Below, in pieces: positions 16,466-23,305 of a DNA stretch of 64,000 nt. Under the pieces are notes generated by a model, which was not told where the DNA came from, did not search any database, and saw only the letters and a program-made list of their open reading frames with translations. The stretch comes from Thalassotalea euphylliae (lineage in GTDB: Bacteria > Pseudomonadota > Gammaproteobacteria > Enterobacterales > Alteromonadaceae): positions 62,001 through 126,000 of the forward strand of contig NZ_QUOT01000001.1 of assembly GCF_003390375.1 (NCBI RefSeq), written 5' to 3'. The position numbers were made by a program, and so were the translations under genes. How positions within the stretch are numbered: position 1 is the first letter of the stretch; each line of letters opens with the position of its first letter.

Positions 16466-16813
16466 ATGAAAAAATTATTGCTAGTTCCTGCAATCGCGTT
16501 AATCTCTTCTGTATCTGTTACTCCAGCGGCAAACGCTTCAGACGTTGCTCAAAGCCTATGTGAGTATGTGTCAGCAGATAACAAAAAGCGTTTACGTTCT
16601 TTCCTAAAAAGTAATAACCTTAAAATTCGTTCAGTATTTGACGGTGTTCAGTGTAACGGTCAAAACCTATTAGAATTTGCTTCATCAAAGAATGCTGTAA
16701 AAACAGGTGCTTTAATGATTAGCAAGTTACCAAAATCAAAAGTAAAAGGTACAATGGCATCAATTACTGACGCTACTTTGATTGAAGCTGCTAACAAGCG
16801 TGTAAACGGCTAA
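16466..16813 (+). CDS. DUF3718 exported small protein
   Basis: 115 residues: signal peptide MKKLLLVPAIALISSVSVTP ending ANAS, then a mature domain of about 90 residues matching the DUF3718 type known from Shewanella and Colwellia (LCEYVSADNKKRLRSFLKSNNLKIRSVFDGVQCNGQNLLEFA, two conserved Cys). Predicted periplasmic; function unknown. Codons are strongly biased towards those of highly expressed genes. Transcription starts about 185 bases upstream and the leader carries a probable cyclic-di-GMP riboswitch, linking the protein to biofilm/motility signalling. AAAGG lies about 11 bases before the ATG. A strong terminator follows, so it is monocistronic. Confidence 0.85.
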   Translation: MKKLLLVPAIALISSVSVTPAANASDVAQSLCEYVSADNKKRLRSFLKSNNLKIRSVFDGVQCNGQNLLEFASSKNAVKTGALMISKLPKSKVKGTMASITDATLIEAANKRVNG

Positions 16814-16832
16814 TATCAAAAAAAAGATTCTA

Positions 16833-16863
16833 AAAAAAGCGAGCTCAATACTCGCTTTTTTTA
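16833..16863 (+). terminator. Intrinsic terminator of the DUF3718 gene
   Basis: AAAAAAGCGAG (16833-16843), loop CTCAATA, CTCGCTTTTTT (16851-16861): perfect stem with a U-tract, 20 bases past the stop. Confidence 0.9.
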
Positions 16864-16911
16864 TGCCTAGAGTTCTGCCGCGTATTTGCATTTGGGAATT
16901 TAGCTATGTGA

Positions 16912-17349
16912 CTACTGGGCTATTTTAACTTTACGCTGAGTTTCAACGCTGAGGTGATGAGCTTTAACGCCGACGAACATGGCCAGTATAAAAATGAGGC
17001 TTTCTCTTGGGTTAATTGTGATTCCTGCTATCGCTGGCCCTGGACAGTAACCACTTAACCCCCAACCCACGCCGAACATTATTGAACCTATGATAAGTTG
17101 ACTGTCGATGTTACTTTTATTGGGTAAACGAAATTTAAGCGATAGCAAAGGCTTATCGAGTTTACTGAATAAAATACGATAGCCAACTAACGTAACAAGT
17201 AGTGCCGCACACATAACAAAGGCAAGTCGAATATCCCATTTTCCTGTGATATCTAAAAAGCGAATAACGGCTAGTGGGTTGGTCATTTGTGCCAGGGTTA
17301 AACCAAAGCCAAATAAGACTCCAATACTTAGTGCAATGATCGGTTTCAT
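16912..17349 (-). CDS. YeeE/YedE-family membrane protein (sulfur transport, PmpB-like)
   Basis: 145 residues, about four membrane helices, containing GLSGYCPGPAIAGI, the Cys motif of the second half of YeeE/YedE (TsuA-like) transporters. With the adjacent 17405-17842 product it forms a split transporter thought to import thiosulfate or related sulfur species. It is the last gene of the ArsR-rhodanese-YeeE-YeeE operon (55-base gap). The ATG at 17349 is preceded by a purine-rich site. Confidence 0.88.
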   Translation of the reverse strand: MKPIIALSIGVLFGFGLTLAQMTNPLAVIRFLDITGKWDIRLAFVMCAALLVTLVGYRILFSKLDKPLLSLKFRLPNKSNIDSQLIIGSIMFGVGWGLSGYCPGPAIAGITINPRESLIFILAMFVGVKAHHLSVETQRKVKIAQ

Positions 17350-17404
17350 TCTGCTGCTTCCAAATCAAATATTTTTAGTAGTATTTTTCTAGTTAAGTGT
17401 CCAT

Positions 17405-17842
17405 TTAGAGCTTAACTAAGTACACGGTAACTATTGAGCTTCCCATAAACAGACAAGTGGCTAGGATAGAACGTATCGATAATCGGGCGATGCCACAAAC
17501 GCCGTGACCGCTGGTACAACCGTTGCCAAGTTGTGTACCAAAACCGACCAATATTCCTGAAAGAATAAGCAAGCTAGTGGAGAAATTTTCTCGCATGTCG
17601 AAGTTAATACCGAAAGCTTTACTATACAGCCAGCCACCAAGTGCCAAACCAATAAGAAAGTAGAACTGCCAGCTTGATGCGGCCGTTTTCAATGAGCCTT
17701 TGCTAATCGTTATCAGTTGACCAAATGCACCGCTAATTCCAGCTATTTTTCCAAATAGCAGCATCATTAAAACGGCGCTTAAACCAATGAGTGCACCACC
17801 AGAAAGAGCGCTGACGATTACTTGGCTGTTAATTTCAACCAT
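17405..17842 (-). CDS. YeeE/YedE-family membrane protein (PmpA-like)
   Basis: 145 residues, four predicted helices, with GNGCTSGHGVCGIARLS carrying two conserved cysteines of the YeeE/YedE sulfur transporters. It is the N-terminal-half partner of the protein encoded at 16912-17349. The start overlaps the end of the rhodanese gene by 25 bases, indicating translational coupling. Location: inner membrane. Substrate (thiosulfate, persulfide or sulfide) cannot be told from sequence. Confidence 0.88.
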   Translation of the reverse strand: MVEINSQVIVSALSGGALIGLSAVLMMLLFGKIAGISGAFGQLITISKGSLKTAASSWQFYFLIGLALGGWLYSKAFGINFDMRENFSTSLLILSGILVGFGTQLGNGCTSGHGVCGIARLSIRSILATCLFMGSSIVTVYLVKL

Positions 17843-18198
17843 TCGTTATAGCCTCCCGCAAGTGAAGTTACATTGTTAAAGCCCATATTCATAAGTGATT
17901 GAGCAGCAAGCGCTGAGCGCCCACCTGACTGGCAATAAAGTAAAATATTTGCTGCTGCTTTTTCTATATCGTTTAACTTAATAAGTTTTGGATGATTCAA
18001 GATTTGAAATTCCAATAGACCTCTAGAAATATGACTGGCGCCTGGTAATTGTCCTTTGTCTAGCTCGTTTACATCTCTAACATCGATGACTAGAAAGTCT
18101 TCTGCATTTTGTTGCCATTGCTCAATACTAATTTCATTGATTGCTTGGCGAGCTTGGTCGACAAGGCCTGCTGGTGTCATTTTCATAAAGTTACTCAT
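17818..18198 (-). CDS. Rhodanese-domain sulfurtransferase
   Basis: 126 residues from the ATG at 18198, whose ATGA overlaps the stop of the upstream ArsR gene; a TTG start at 18213 is also possible. The active-site loop is YCQSGGRSA with the catalytic Cys, preceded by FLVIDVRDVNELDKGQLPGASHI. Single-domain cytosolic rhodaneses move sulfane sulfur between thiols; in this operon it probably handles persulfide or imported thiosulfate sulfur. Confidence 0.92.
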   Translation of the reverse strand: MSNFMKMTPAGLVDQARQAINEISIEQWQQNAEDFLVIDVRDVNELDKGQLPGASHISRGLLEFQILNHPKLIKLNDIEKAAANILLYCQSGGRSALAAQSLMNMGFNNVTSLAGGYNEWLKLTAK

Positions 18199-18512
18199 TC
18201 GCTTGTAGGACAAAAAATTTCGTGGAGCACATCAATTATTTTGATGCAGTGTTTATCTGCTAGTGAATAGAAAATGGTTTGAGATTCACGTCTTGTGCTC
18301 ACTAAACCATGTTCGCGTAGTACCGCGAGGTGCTGTGAAAGAGCGGATTGGCTAACATTGGTAAGTTCACTTAACTCACTGAGCTCGCTAACTGAACGTT
18401 CACCTTCTACCAGCGTACATAGCACCAGCAACCTGACGGGATGACTTAAACGTTTTAAATAGCTACTTGCAAGAGTAACTTGTTGGTGCAATTGTTCAGG
18501 GTTCATTTTCAT
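18195..18512 (-). CDS. ArsR-family repressor, persulfide-sensor (BigR/SqrR) type
   Basis: 105 residues of winged helix with RLSHPVRLLVLCTLVEGERSVSEL, SQSALSQHLAVLREHGLV, and a C-terminal HEIFC. Cys32 and Cys101 sit at the positions of the two redox cysteines of BigR and SqrR, which form a di- or tetrasulfide with reactive sulfur and release DNA. Their separation is 69 residues rather than 66, because a tripled SEL (about residues 42-50, encoded by 9-base near-repeats) lengthens the turn before the recognition helix by three residues. It heads the sulfur operon and probably autoregulates it. Confidence 0.88.
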   Translation of the reverse strand: MKMNPEQLHQQVTLASSYLKRLSHPVRLLVLCTLVEGERSVSELSELSELTNVSQSALSQHLAVLREHGLVSTRRESQTIFYSLADKHCIKIIDVLHEIFCPTSE

Positions 18513-18593
18513 ACCAAAGTTTCATATTAGTGGTTTCTATTGTTAGAAATAACTATGTTAGGAAAATATAAATTAGAAAAGTCTAAATTAGAT

Positions 18594-18610
18594 ATTACTA
18601 ATATAGTAAT
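18594..18610. promoter_or_regulatory. Candidate ArsR/BigR operator
   Basis: Perfect inverted repeat ATTACTA-ATA-TAGTAAT, 82-98 bases upstream of the ArsR start codon, within an AT-rich promoter region. ArsR-type repressors bind AT-rich imperfect 12-2-12 dyads. Binding is inferred. Confidence 0.5.
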
Positions 18611-18723
18611 GTATAAAATTGGTTAGTGCCAACGTAATCTTTGATTTAAATTGGCACTATTGTGTAATTGGTCAAAAATTATTTTTTAAATATTTCAAAC
18701 CTAGCTAAGTTGGCGATAGTTGG

Positions 18724-19644
18724 TTATACGAGATGGCCAGAACTGCGCAATTCGTCAAGTAATTGCTGGCATCGCTGGGTAATGTGGTCACGAAGTAAAC
18801 GCACTGCAGGTGTAATTAATTGGCGAGAAGGGCAGATCAGCCAAAGCTCTTTAGGGCTTGGAGAATATTCAGGCATTAAATTGACTACTCGACCAGTAAG
18901 TAAATCGGTCGACATATCTAACACCGATTTCGTCGCAACGCCATAACCTGCTACACACCAGCGTCTAACTATTTCGGCGTCATTGACAACACGGTTACTA
19001 GGGACTTTAACTTTAAAGGTCTCGTCACCTTTAGAAAACTCCCATGTATTGTTAACTAAATCTCGAATTTGGTAGCACAAACCATTTAGTTTCGTTAGAT
19101 CGTTAGGGTGCTTAGGTGGTGTAACTTTGTTGAGATATGACGGGGCTGCACATAATATTCGTGGCACGTCACATATTTTAAAACCAAACATGTTTGAATC
19201 TTTTGGCACGCCGTAACGTAGGGCAACGTCTACTGGATCGCGATAAAAGTCTGTGTTTCGATCCCCGATATTTAGTTTAATGCTGAGTTTTAGGTGTTCC
19301 TCAATAAACTCATCTAACCACGGCAGTAAGATATTACGACCCAAATCTGAAGGCACAGCAAGGCGTAATTCGCCATCAACGAGATTGAGTTCATCCTGAG
19401 CGCTTTGACCTATTTGATTTAGGGTTATTACCGCTTGTTCGATACGCGGAATATATTTTTCACCGGCGGAAGATAAACGCAATTGTCTTGTCGAGCGCAC
19501 GAACAGTTCAATGCCGTAATGTTTTTCTACTCGTTTAACTGCTGTACTTGCAGTCGCTACGCGGATATCTAAACTGTCGGCAGCCTGTTTAATACTTTGA
19601 AATTCAGCAACTTTTAGTACAACTTGTAAATCGTCTACTAGCAT
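18724..19644 (-). CDS. LysR-family transcriptional regulator
   Basis: 306 residues: N-terminal helix-turn-helix (QAADSLDIRVATASTAVKRVEKHYGIELFVRS) and substrate-binding domain of the CrgA/AaeR-like subgroup. It lies upstream of the sulfur operon on the same strand but with 211 intervening bases, so it is probably independent. The target is not evident; no divergent gene abuts it. Confidence 0.9.
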   Translation of the reverse strand: MLVDDLQVVLKVAEFQSIKQAADSLDIRVATASTAVKRVEKHYGIELFVRSTRQLRLSSAGEKYIPRIEQAVITLNQIGQSAQDELNLVDGELRLAVPSDLGRNILLPWLDEFIEEHLKLSIKLNIGDRNTDFYRDPVDVALRYGVPKDSNMFGFKICDVPRILCAAPSYLNKVTPPKHPNDLTKLNGLCYQIRDLVNNTWEFSKGDETFKVKVPSNRVVNDAEIVRRWCVAGYGVATKSVLDMSTDLLTGRVVNLMPEYSPSPKELWLICPSRQLITPAVRLLRDHITQRCQQLLDELRSSGHLV

Positions 19645-19787
19645 ATTGTTTAATACTATTTGATAATCTTTGAATAATTATCTGGCATTATAGACTTAAA
19701 CTAGCCATTTACTAAGCGAGATATGGTGTTTACTCAGCATTTGGGAACAAATAAAGGAGTACTCTAAAAGTAAGGGCGAACTTTACG

Positions 19788-19836
19788 CTATGGAAGGCTT
19801 TTTAGTAACAAGGCTATAGTTGTTAACCTTCCATAG
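19788..19836 (-). terminator. Long-loop inverted repeat past the 19849-20271 gene
   Basis: CTATGGAAGG (19788-19797) and CCTTCCATAG (19827-19836) are perfect 10-base complements with a 29-base loop, just beyond the stop of the minus-strand gene. There is no U-tract, so it may be a 3' stabilising hairpin rather than a terminator. Confidence 0.4.
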
Positions 19837-19848
19837 TATCGATAGTGA

Positions 19849-20271
19849 TCAAGCTTGGTGAAGAATGCTGAAGTTTTTTCTCATCGCACTCACAATGAAG
19901 CCAACTAATAACTTAAAAATTTTAGCTTCTATGATTTCTGGGATGTAGGGAATATCAAACTTCTTGTTAAGTCTTTCGGTTAAGGTAGCTTCAAGCTCTT
20001 TGGCTTCGTCATCAGAGATGCCGTCTTGTGAGTCTTTAACTAAACCGTACAACTCATTTGGCAAGTTTCTATAGAGCAGGCGATCAAATTTTTTCACCGT
20101 TTTGACTAAGATCATTTGTTCCTTTTTCTCTCTAACGAAGGGAATATTGACCTTGTCATTGATCTTACTTGCGAGTACCTCAACTTCTTCGTCACTCAGC
20201 ATTTCTACTTGGTTTTCAAAATCCTGCTTAATTGCTTTGCGCTGTTCTTCGGTTAATGTGATTGTAGCCAT
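19849..20271 (-). CDS. Hypothetical protein with an internal duplication
   Basis: 140 residues, no signal peptide, not recognised. Residues about 24-59 (SDEEVEVLASKINDKVNIPFV) and about 84-122 (SDDEAKELEATLTERLNKKF then DIPYI) are homologous: each is an acidic helical segment followed by a I-P-aromatic turn and a hydrophobic helix. The second copy ends in a more hydrophobic helix (KIFKLLVGFIV). Helical, possibly dimeric or membrane-associated. The start at 20271 is preceded by GGAAA. Flanked by empty DNA on both sides. Confidence 0.65.
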   Translation of the reverse strand: MATITLTEEQRKAIKQDFENQVEMLSDEEVEVLASKINDKVNIPFVREKKEQMILVKTVKKFDRLLYRNLPNELYGLVKDSQDGISDDEAKELEATLTERLNKKFDIPYIPEIIEAKIFKLLVGFIVSAMRKNFSILHQA

Positions 20272-20308
20272 TGGATATTTCCTATACGTAAGTGTCCCTT
20301 ACAACTAC

Positions 20309-20333
20309 TAGGTAGAGATGGGAAGTCTACCTA
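20309..20333. repeat. Inverted repeat TAGGTAGA-N9-TCTACCTA
   Basis: Perfect 8-base arms (20309-20316 and 20326-20333) 38-62 bases upstream of the 19849-20271 gene start; could be an operator or leader hairpin. Confidence 0.4.
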
Positions 20334-20619
20334 ACCACACATTTTATTTAATCAAAATAAAGTCATTAAAAAATAACGATAGCACATATTTGGGCGAGTA
20401 ATTTGAAGCAAGTTTTGATGAATAGACAGAAGTAATTACGAGTCGTAATAAATGAAGTTTGGAAAACAGAATTTATTATGGAATAAGAGCGCGTGACAAC
20501 TCATTTAGTTTTGACGATCGCGTACAAAATTAGAATGGTTTCTGTGCGTTTAAGTCCTTAGCTAGAGGGCTATTAGTGTTGGTAACGTAATAGCGTAGTG
20601 TGTTGGCAAACCGTACAAA

Positions 20620-20709
20620 GTGTTTTTAGAACAAAGTAAAGCATTAAGAAGAAAATTAAAAGCAGCTGAAAGTGCAGGGCTTGAACTAATGCATTGGTAT
20701 AGGTTTTAA
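20620..20709 (+). pseudogene. Possible coding remnant of about 29 codons
   Basis: An open frame beginning at a GTG reads VFLEQSKALRRKLKAAES then AGLELMHWYRF before TAA. The amphipathic, charge-balanced composition and ordinary codons look like the C-terminus of a real protein. Upstream the same frame is closed by TAG at 20596, and no Shine-Dalgarno site is present. Family not recognised; it may be the tail of a gene lost next to the tRNA array, or chance. Confidence 0.25.
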
Positions 20710-20820
20710 AGAGTAAAGAGTTCTCTTTGCTTACCAGTATTTAAAGGAATAAAACTTACAGGACTAGATTAAGGGATAAACGAATAAATGGATAAATTAA
20801 GAGGATATAACTTTAAGAAG

Positions 20821-20896
20821 TGGTGGACGGTACTGGGCTTGAACCAGTGACCCCCGCCTTGTAAGGGCGGTGCTCTCCCAACTGAGCTAACCGTCC
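20821..20896 (-). tRNA. tRNA-Val(UAC), copy 1 of 5
   Basis: Full cloverleaf on the minus strand, from 5' GGACGGTTAGCTCAGTTGG to an encoded 3' CCA; anticodon loop CUUACAA gives UAC (Val). 76 nt. Last copy of the array in transcription order. Confidence 0.97.
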
Positions 20897-20942
20897 GGGT
20901 CGTTGAGTTATCTTTGTTTAGCCACTCGTTTCTCAAAAGAAG

Positions 20943-21018
20943 TGGTGGACGATACTGGGCTTGAACCAGTGACCCCCGCCTTGTAAGGGCGGTGCTCTCC
21001 CAACTGAGCTAACCGTCC
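20943..21018 (-). tRNA. tRNA-Val(UAC), copy 2 of 5, acceptor-stem variant
   Basis: Same as its neighbours except for one base: plus-strand A at 20952 replaces G, changing tRNA C67 to U and the acceptor pair G6-C67 to a G6-U67 wobble. Encoded CCA present. Otherwise intact. Confidence 0.97.
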
Positions 21019-21064
21019 GGGTCGTTGAATTATCTTTGTTTAGCCACTCGTTTCTCAAAAGAAG

Positions 21065-21140
21065 TGGTGGACGGTACTGGGCTTGAACCAGTGACCCCCG
21101 CCTTGTAAGGGCGGTGCTCTCCCAACTGAGCTAACCGTCC
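21065..21140 (-). tRNA. tRNA-Val(UAC), copy 3 of 5
   Basis: Intact cloverleaf identical to copy 1, with anticodon UAC and encoded CCA. Separated from copies 2 and 4 by near-identical 46-base spacers. Confidence 0.97.
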
Positions 21141-21186
21141 GGGTTATTGAGTTATCTTTGTTTAGCCACTCGTTTCTCAAAAGAAG

Positions 21187-21262
21187 TGGTGGACGGTACT
21201 GGGCTTGAACCAGTGACCCCCGCCTTGTAAGGGCGGTGCTCTCCCAACTGAGCTAACCGTCC
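21187..21262 (-). tRNA. tRNA-Val(UAC), copy 4 of 5
   Basis: Intact cloverleaf identical to copy 1, with anticodon UAC and encoded CCA. Its upstream spacer (75 bases to copy 5) differs from the 46-base spacers of copies 1-4. Confidence 0.97.
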
Positions 21263-21337
21263 GGGTCATTATTTACTTATTTAGTCACTGAGTAATAAAG
21301 TGATTGAGACCTAACACTTAAAACCTGATGTGAGAAG

Positions 21338-21413
21338 TGGTGGACGGTACTGGGCTTGAACCAGTGACCCCCGCCTTGTAAGGGCGGTGCTCTCCCAACT
21401 GAGCTAACCGTCC
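21338..21413 (-). tRNA. tRNA-Val(UAC), copy 5 of 5 (promoter-proximal)
   Basis: Intact cloverleaf with anticodon UAC and encoded CCA; first gene transcribed, about 7-10 bases downstream of the predicted start of the 21430-21457 promoter. Confidence 0.97.
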
Positions 21414-21429
21414 GTCTCTGTGGGGGCGT

Positions 21430-21457
21430 ATTATAGGGAGCTTTGATTTACTGTCAA
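21430..21457 (-). promoter_or_regulatory. Consensus promoter of the tRNA-Val array with GC-rich discriminator
   Basis: On the minus strand: TTGACA (21457-21452), 16-base spacer, TATAAT (21435-21430), then ACGCCCCCAC. Both hexamers are perfect. A GC-rich discriminator is the hallmark of stringently controlled (ppGpp-inhibited) stable-RNA promoters. Confidence 0.9.
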
Positions 21458-21697
21458 CACATAAAAGTCGATTTTTATGAAAATCGCCAGCATTTTAGAT
21501 GGTTTGCGGGAATATTCGGCAATGTGTTGGTTTTACATACTTTTCTTAGCACTTAAACAGTATTCACCACAATAAAAGCTAGTATATAAGGCTGTTATAT
21601 AAGGCATAGCGCTGATAAAATAGCGCGCAATTTTTTAAGAATAACGAATAGGCAAACCGCGCTTTGTCTGTTCGCTCAATTAGTTGGTGAATTACTT

Positions 21698-23110
21698 ATG
21701 ACTTTAACTACGCGTTTTGCGCCAAGCCCAACCGGTTACCTTCACGTTGGCGGTGCTCGTACTGCTTTATATAGCTGGTTATATGCAAAGAAAAATGGCG
21801 GCGACTTTATCCTACGTATCGAAGATACCGATTTAGAGCGTTCAACTCAGGAATCGGTTGACGCCATTATGGATGGTATGAACTGGTTAAAGTTAGATTG
21901 GACCAAAGGCCCTTACTTCCAAACTGAGCGATTTGACCGTTATAAAGAAGTGATTGCGCAGTTAATTGAATCTGGCAATGCTTACCGCTGTTACTGTACA
22001 CCAGAAGAAGTTGAAACGATGCGTGAAGCAGCGCGTGAAAAAGGTGAAAAAGAAAAGTACAACGGCATGTGGCGTGAGCGCACAGATTGGCCTGAACATA
22101 AGCCTTACGTAATTCGCTTTAAAAACCCATTAGAGGGTGAAGTGGTGATCAAAGACTTGGTTAAAGGCGAGATTGTGATTGCTAACCAAGAGCTTGATGA
22201 CTTAATTATCGCACGTTCAGACGGCAGCCCAACGTATAACTTAACGGTTGTTGTTGATGACTGGGATATGGGTGTAACTCACGTGGTTCGCGGTGACGAT
22301 CACGTAAACAATACGCCGCGTCAAATCAACATCTTAAATGCGTTAGGCGCAACCTTGCCTGAGTATGCGCACATCCCGATGATCTTAGGTGATGACGGCA
22401 AACGTCTATCTAAGCGTCATGGCGCTGTTAGCGTAATGCAATATCGCGATGAAGGTTACCTACCAGAAGCGTTATTAAACTACTTAGTGCGTTTAGGTTG
22501 GTCACACGGCGACCAAGAAATTTTCTCAATTGATGAAATGATTGAGCTTTTCGACTTAACCGGTTGTAACCGCGCACCATCGGCGTTTAACACAGACAAG
22601 CTTATCTGGGTAAACCAGCACTACATGAAAACCATGGATCCAGAATATGTCGCTGAGCACTTAGCATGGCACATGACTGACCAAGGTATTAGTACTGACA
22701 ATGGGCCAGCACTTGCTGAAATCGTTAAAGTACAAGCAGATCGCGTTAAGACCCTAAAAGAAATGGCGCAAATTTCTAGCTACTTCTACCAAGATTTCAC
22801 CGAGTTTGATGCCACAGCGGCGAAAAAACACTTACGCCCAGTGGCGGCCGAGCCGTTAACTTTAGTGAAAGAAAAGCTAGCTGCGCTTGAAAACTGGGTA
22901 GCAGCAGACATTCACGCTGCGATTAACGGCACAGCAGAAGAGCTTGGTTTAGGCATGGGTAAAGTGGGTATGCCACTTCGCGTTGCGGCAACGGGCGCAG
23001 GTAACTCACCATCGCTTGATATCACACTAGAGCTTTTACCAAAAGAAAAAGTATTAGCGCGTATTGATATGGCGTTAGCGGTTATTGCTGAGCGCGTAGC
23101 AAACAGTTAA
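21698..23110 (+). CDS. gltX: Glutamyl-tRNA synthetase
   Basis: Charges tRNA-Glu. 470 residues, the size of bacterial GluRS. Class I signatures: FAPSPTGYLHVGGARTALY (HIGH-type, here HVGG) and KRLSKRHGAVSV (KMSKS-type). The ATG at 21698 gives the canonical N-terminus. It is divergent from the tRNA-Val array; in E. coli gltX also neighbours valine tRNA genes, so this is a conserved context. A strong terminator follows. Confidence 0.97.
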   Translation: MTLTTRFAPSPTGYLHVGGARTALYSWLYAKKNGGDFILRIEDTDLERSTQESVDAIMDGMNWLKLDWTKGPYFQTERFDRYKEVIAQLIESGNAYRCYCTPEEVETMREAAREKGEKEKYNGMWRERTDWPEHKPYVIRFKNPLEGEVVIKDLVKGEIVIANQELDDLIIARSDGSPTYNLTVVVDDWDMGVTHVVRGDDHVNNTPRQINILNALGATLPEYAHIPMILGDDGKRLSKRHGAVSVMQYRDEGYLPEALLNYLVRLGWSHGDQEIFSIDEMIELFDLTGCNRAPSAFNTDKLIWVNQHYMKTMDPEYVAEHLAWHMTDQGISTDNGPALAEIVKVQADRVKTLKEMAQISSYFYQDFTEFDATAAKKHLRPVAAEPLTLVKEKLAALENWVAADIHAAINGTAEELGLGMGKVGMPLRVAATGAGNSPSLDITLELLPKEKVLARIDMALAVIAERVANS

Positions 23111-23166
23111 TTAATTGTTTATTTGAAGGCTACGATGGCCGCAAACATGTAGTCATTATCTTTTTG

Positions 23167-23211
23167 AATGCTGAGCTGCTAGTTCTATAAATGTGGCAGC
23201 TCAGCATTTTT
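23167..23211 (+). terminator. Intrinsic terminator of gltX
   Basis: Perfect 12-13 bp stem: ATGCTGAGCTGC (23168-23179) with GCAGCTCAGCAT (23196-23207), followed by a T-run. Confidence 0.88.
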
Positions 23212-23305
23212 AGTTTTATTAGTTACATCGACTTTGTTAGTTAAGTTGTCGCGGTCAGAGCAACTATAATGAGGTCATTCAAGATTTTATTTTTAGGAGA
23301 CAGTA

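Larger units (their letters stand above)
20272..20820. other. 549-base intergenic region upstream of the tRNA array
   Basis: AT-rich with no full gene. It holds a 8-bp dyad TAGGTAGA-N9-TCTACCTA (20309-20333) just upstream of the 19849-20271 gene and a possible coding remnant (20620-20709). Nothing resembling a mobile-element end was seen. Confidence 0.5.
20821..21308. repeat. 122-bp tandem repeat carrying tRNA-Val plus spacer
   Basis: tRNA starts at 20821, 20943, 21065 and 21187 are each exactly 122 bases apart, and the 46-base spacers are almost identical, so copies 1-4 arose by recent tandem duplication. The fifth copy has a different, longer spacer and is the likely ancestor. Confidence 0.9.

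Noticed and set aside
18668..18946. 92-codon plus-strand frame opposite the LysR gene
   Set aside because: Entirely antisense to the well-supported LysR C-terminus and lacks family features.
20821..21413. Regular 122-bp repeats considered as a CRISPR array
   Set aside because: Each repeat is a complete tRNA-Val gene with cloverleaf and CCA; the spacers are also repeated, unlike CRISPR spacers.
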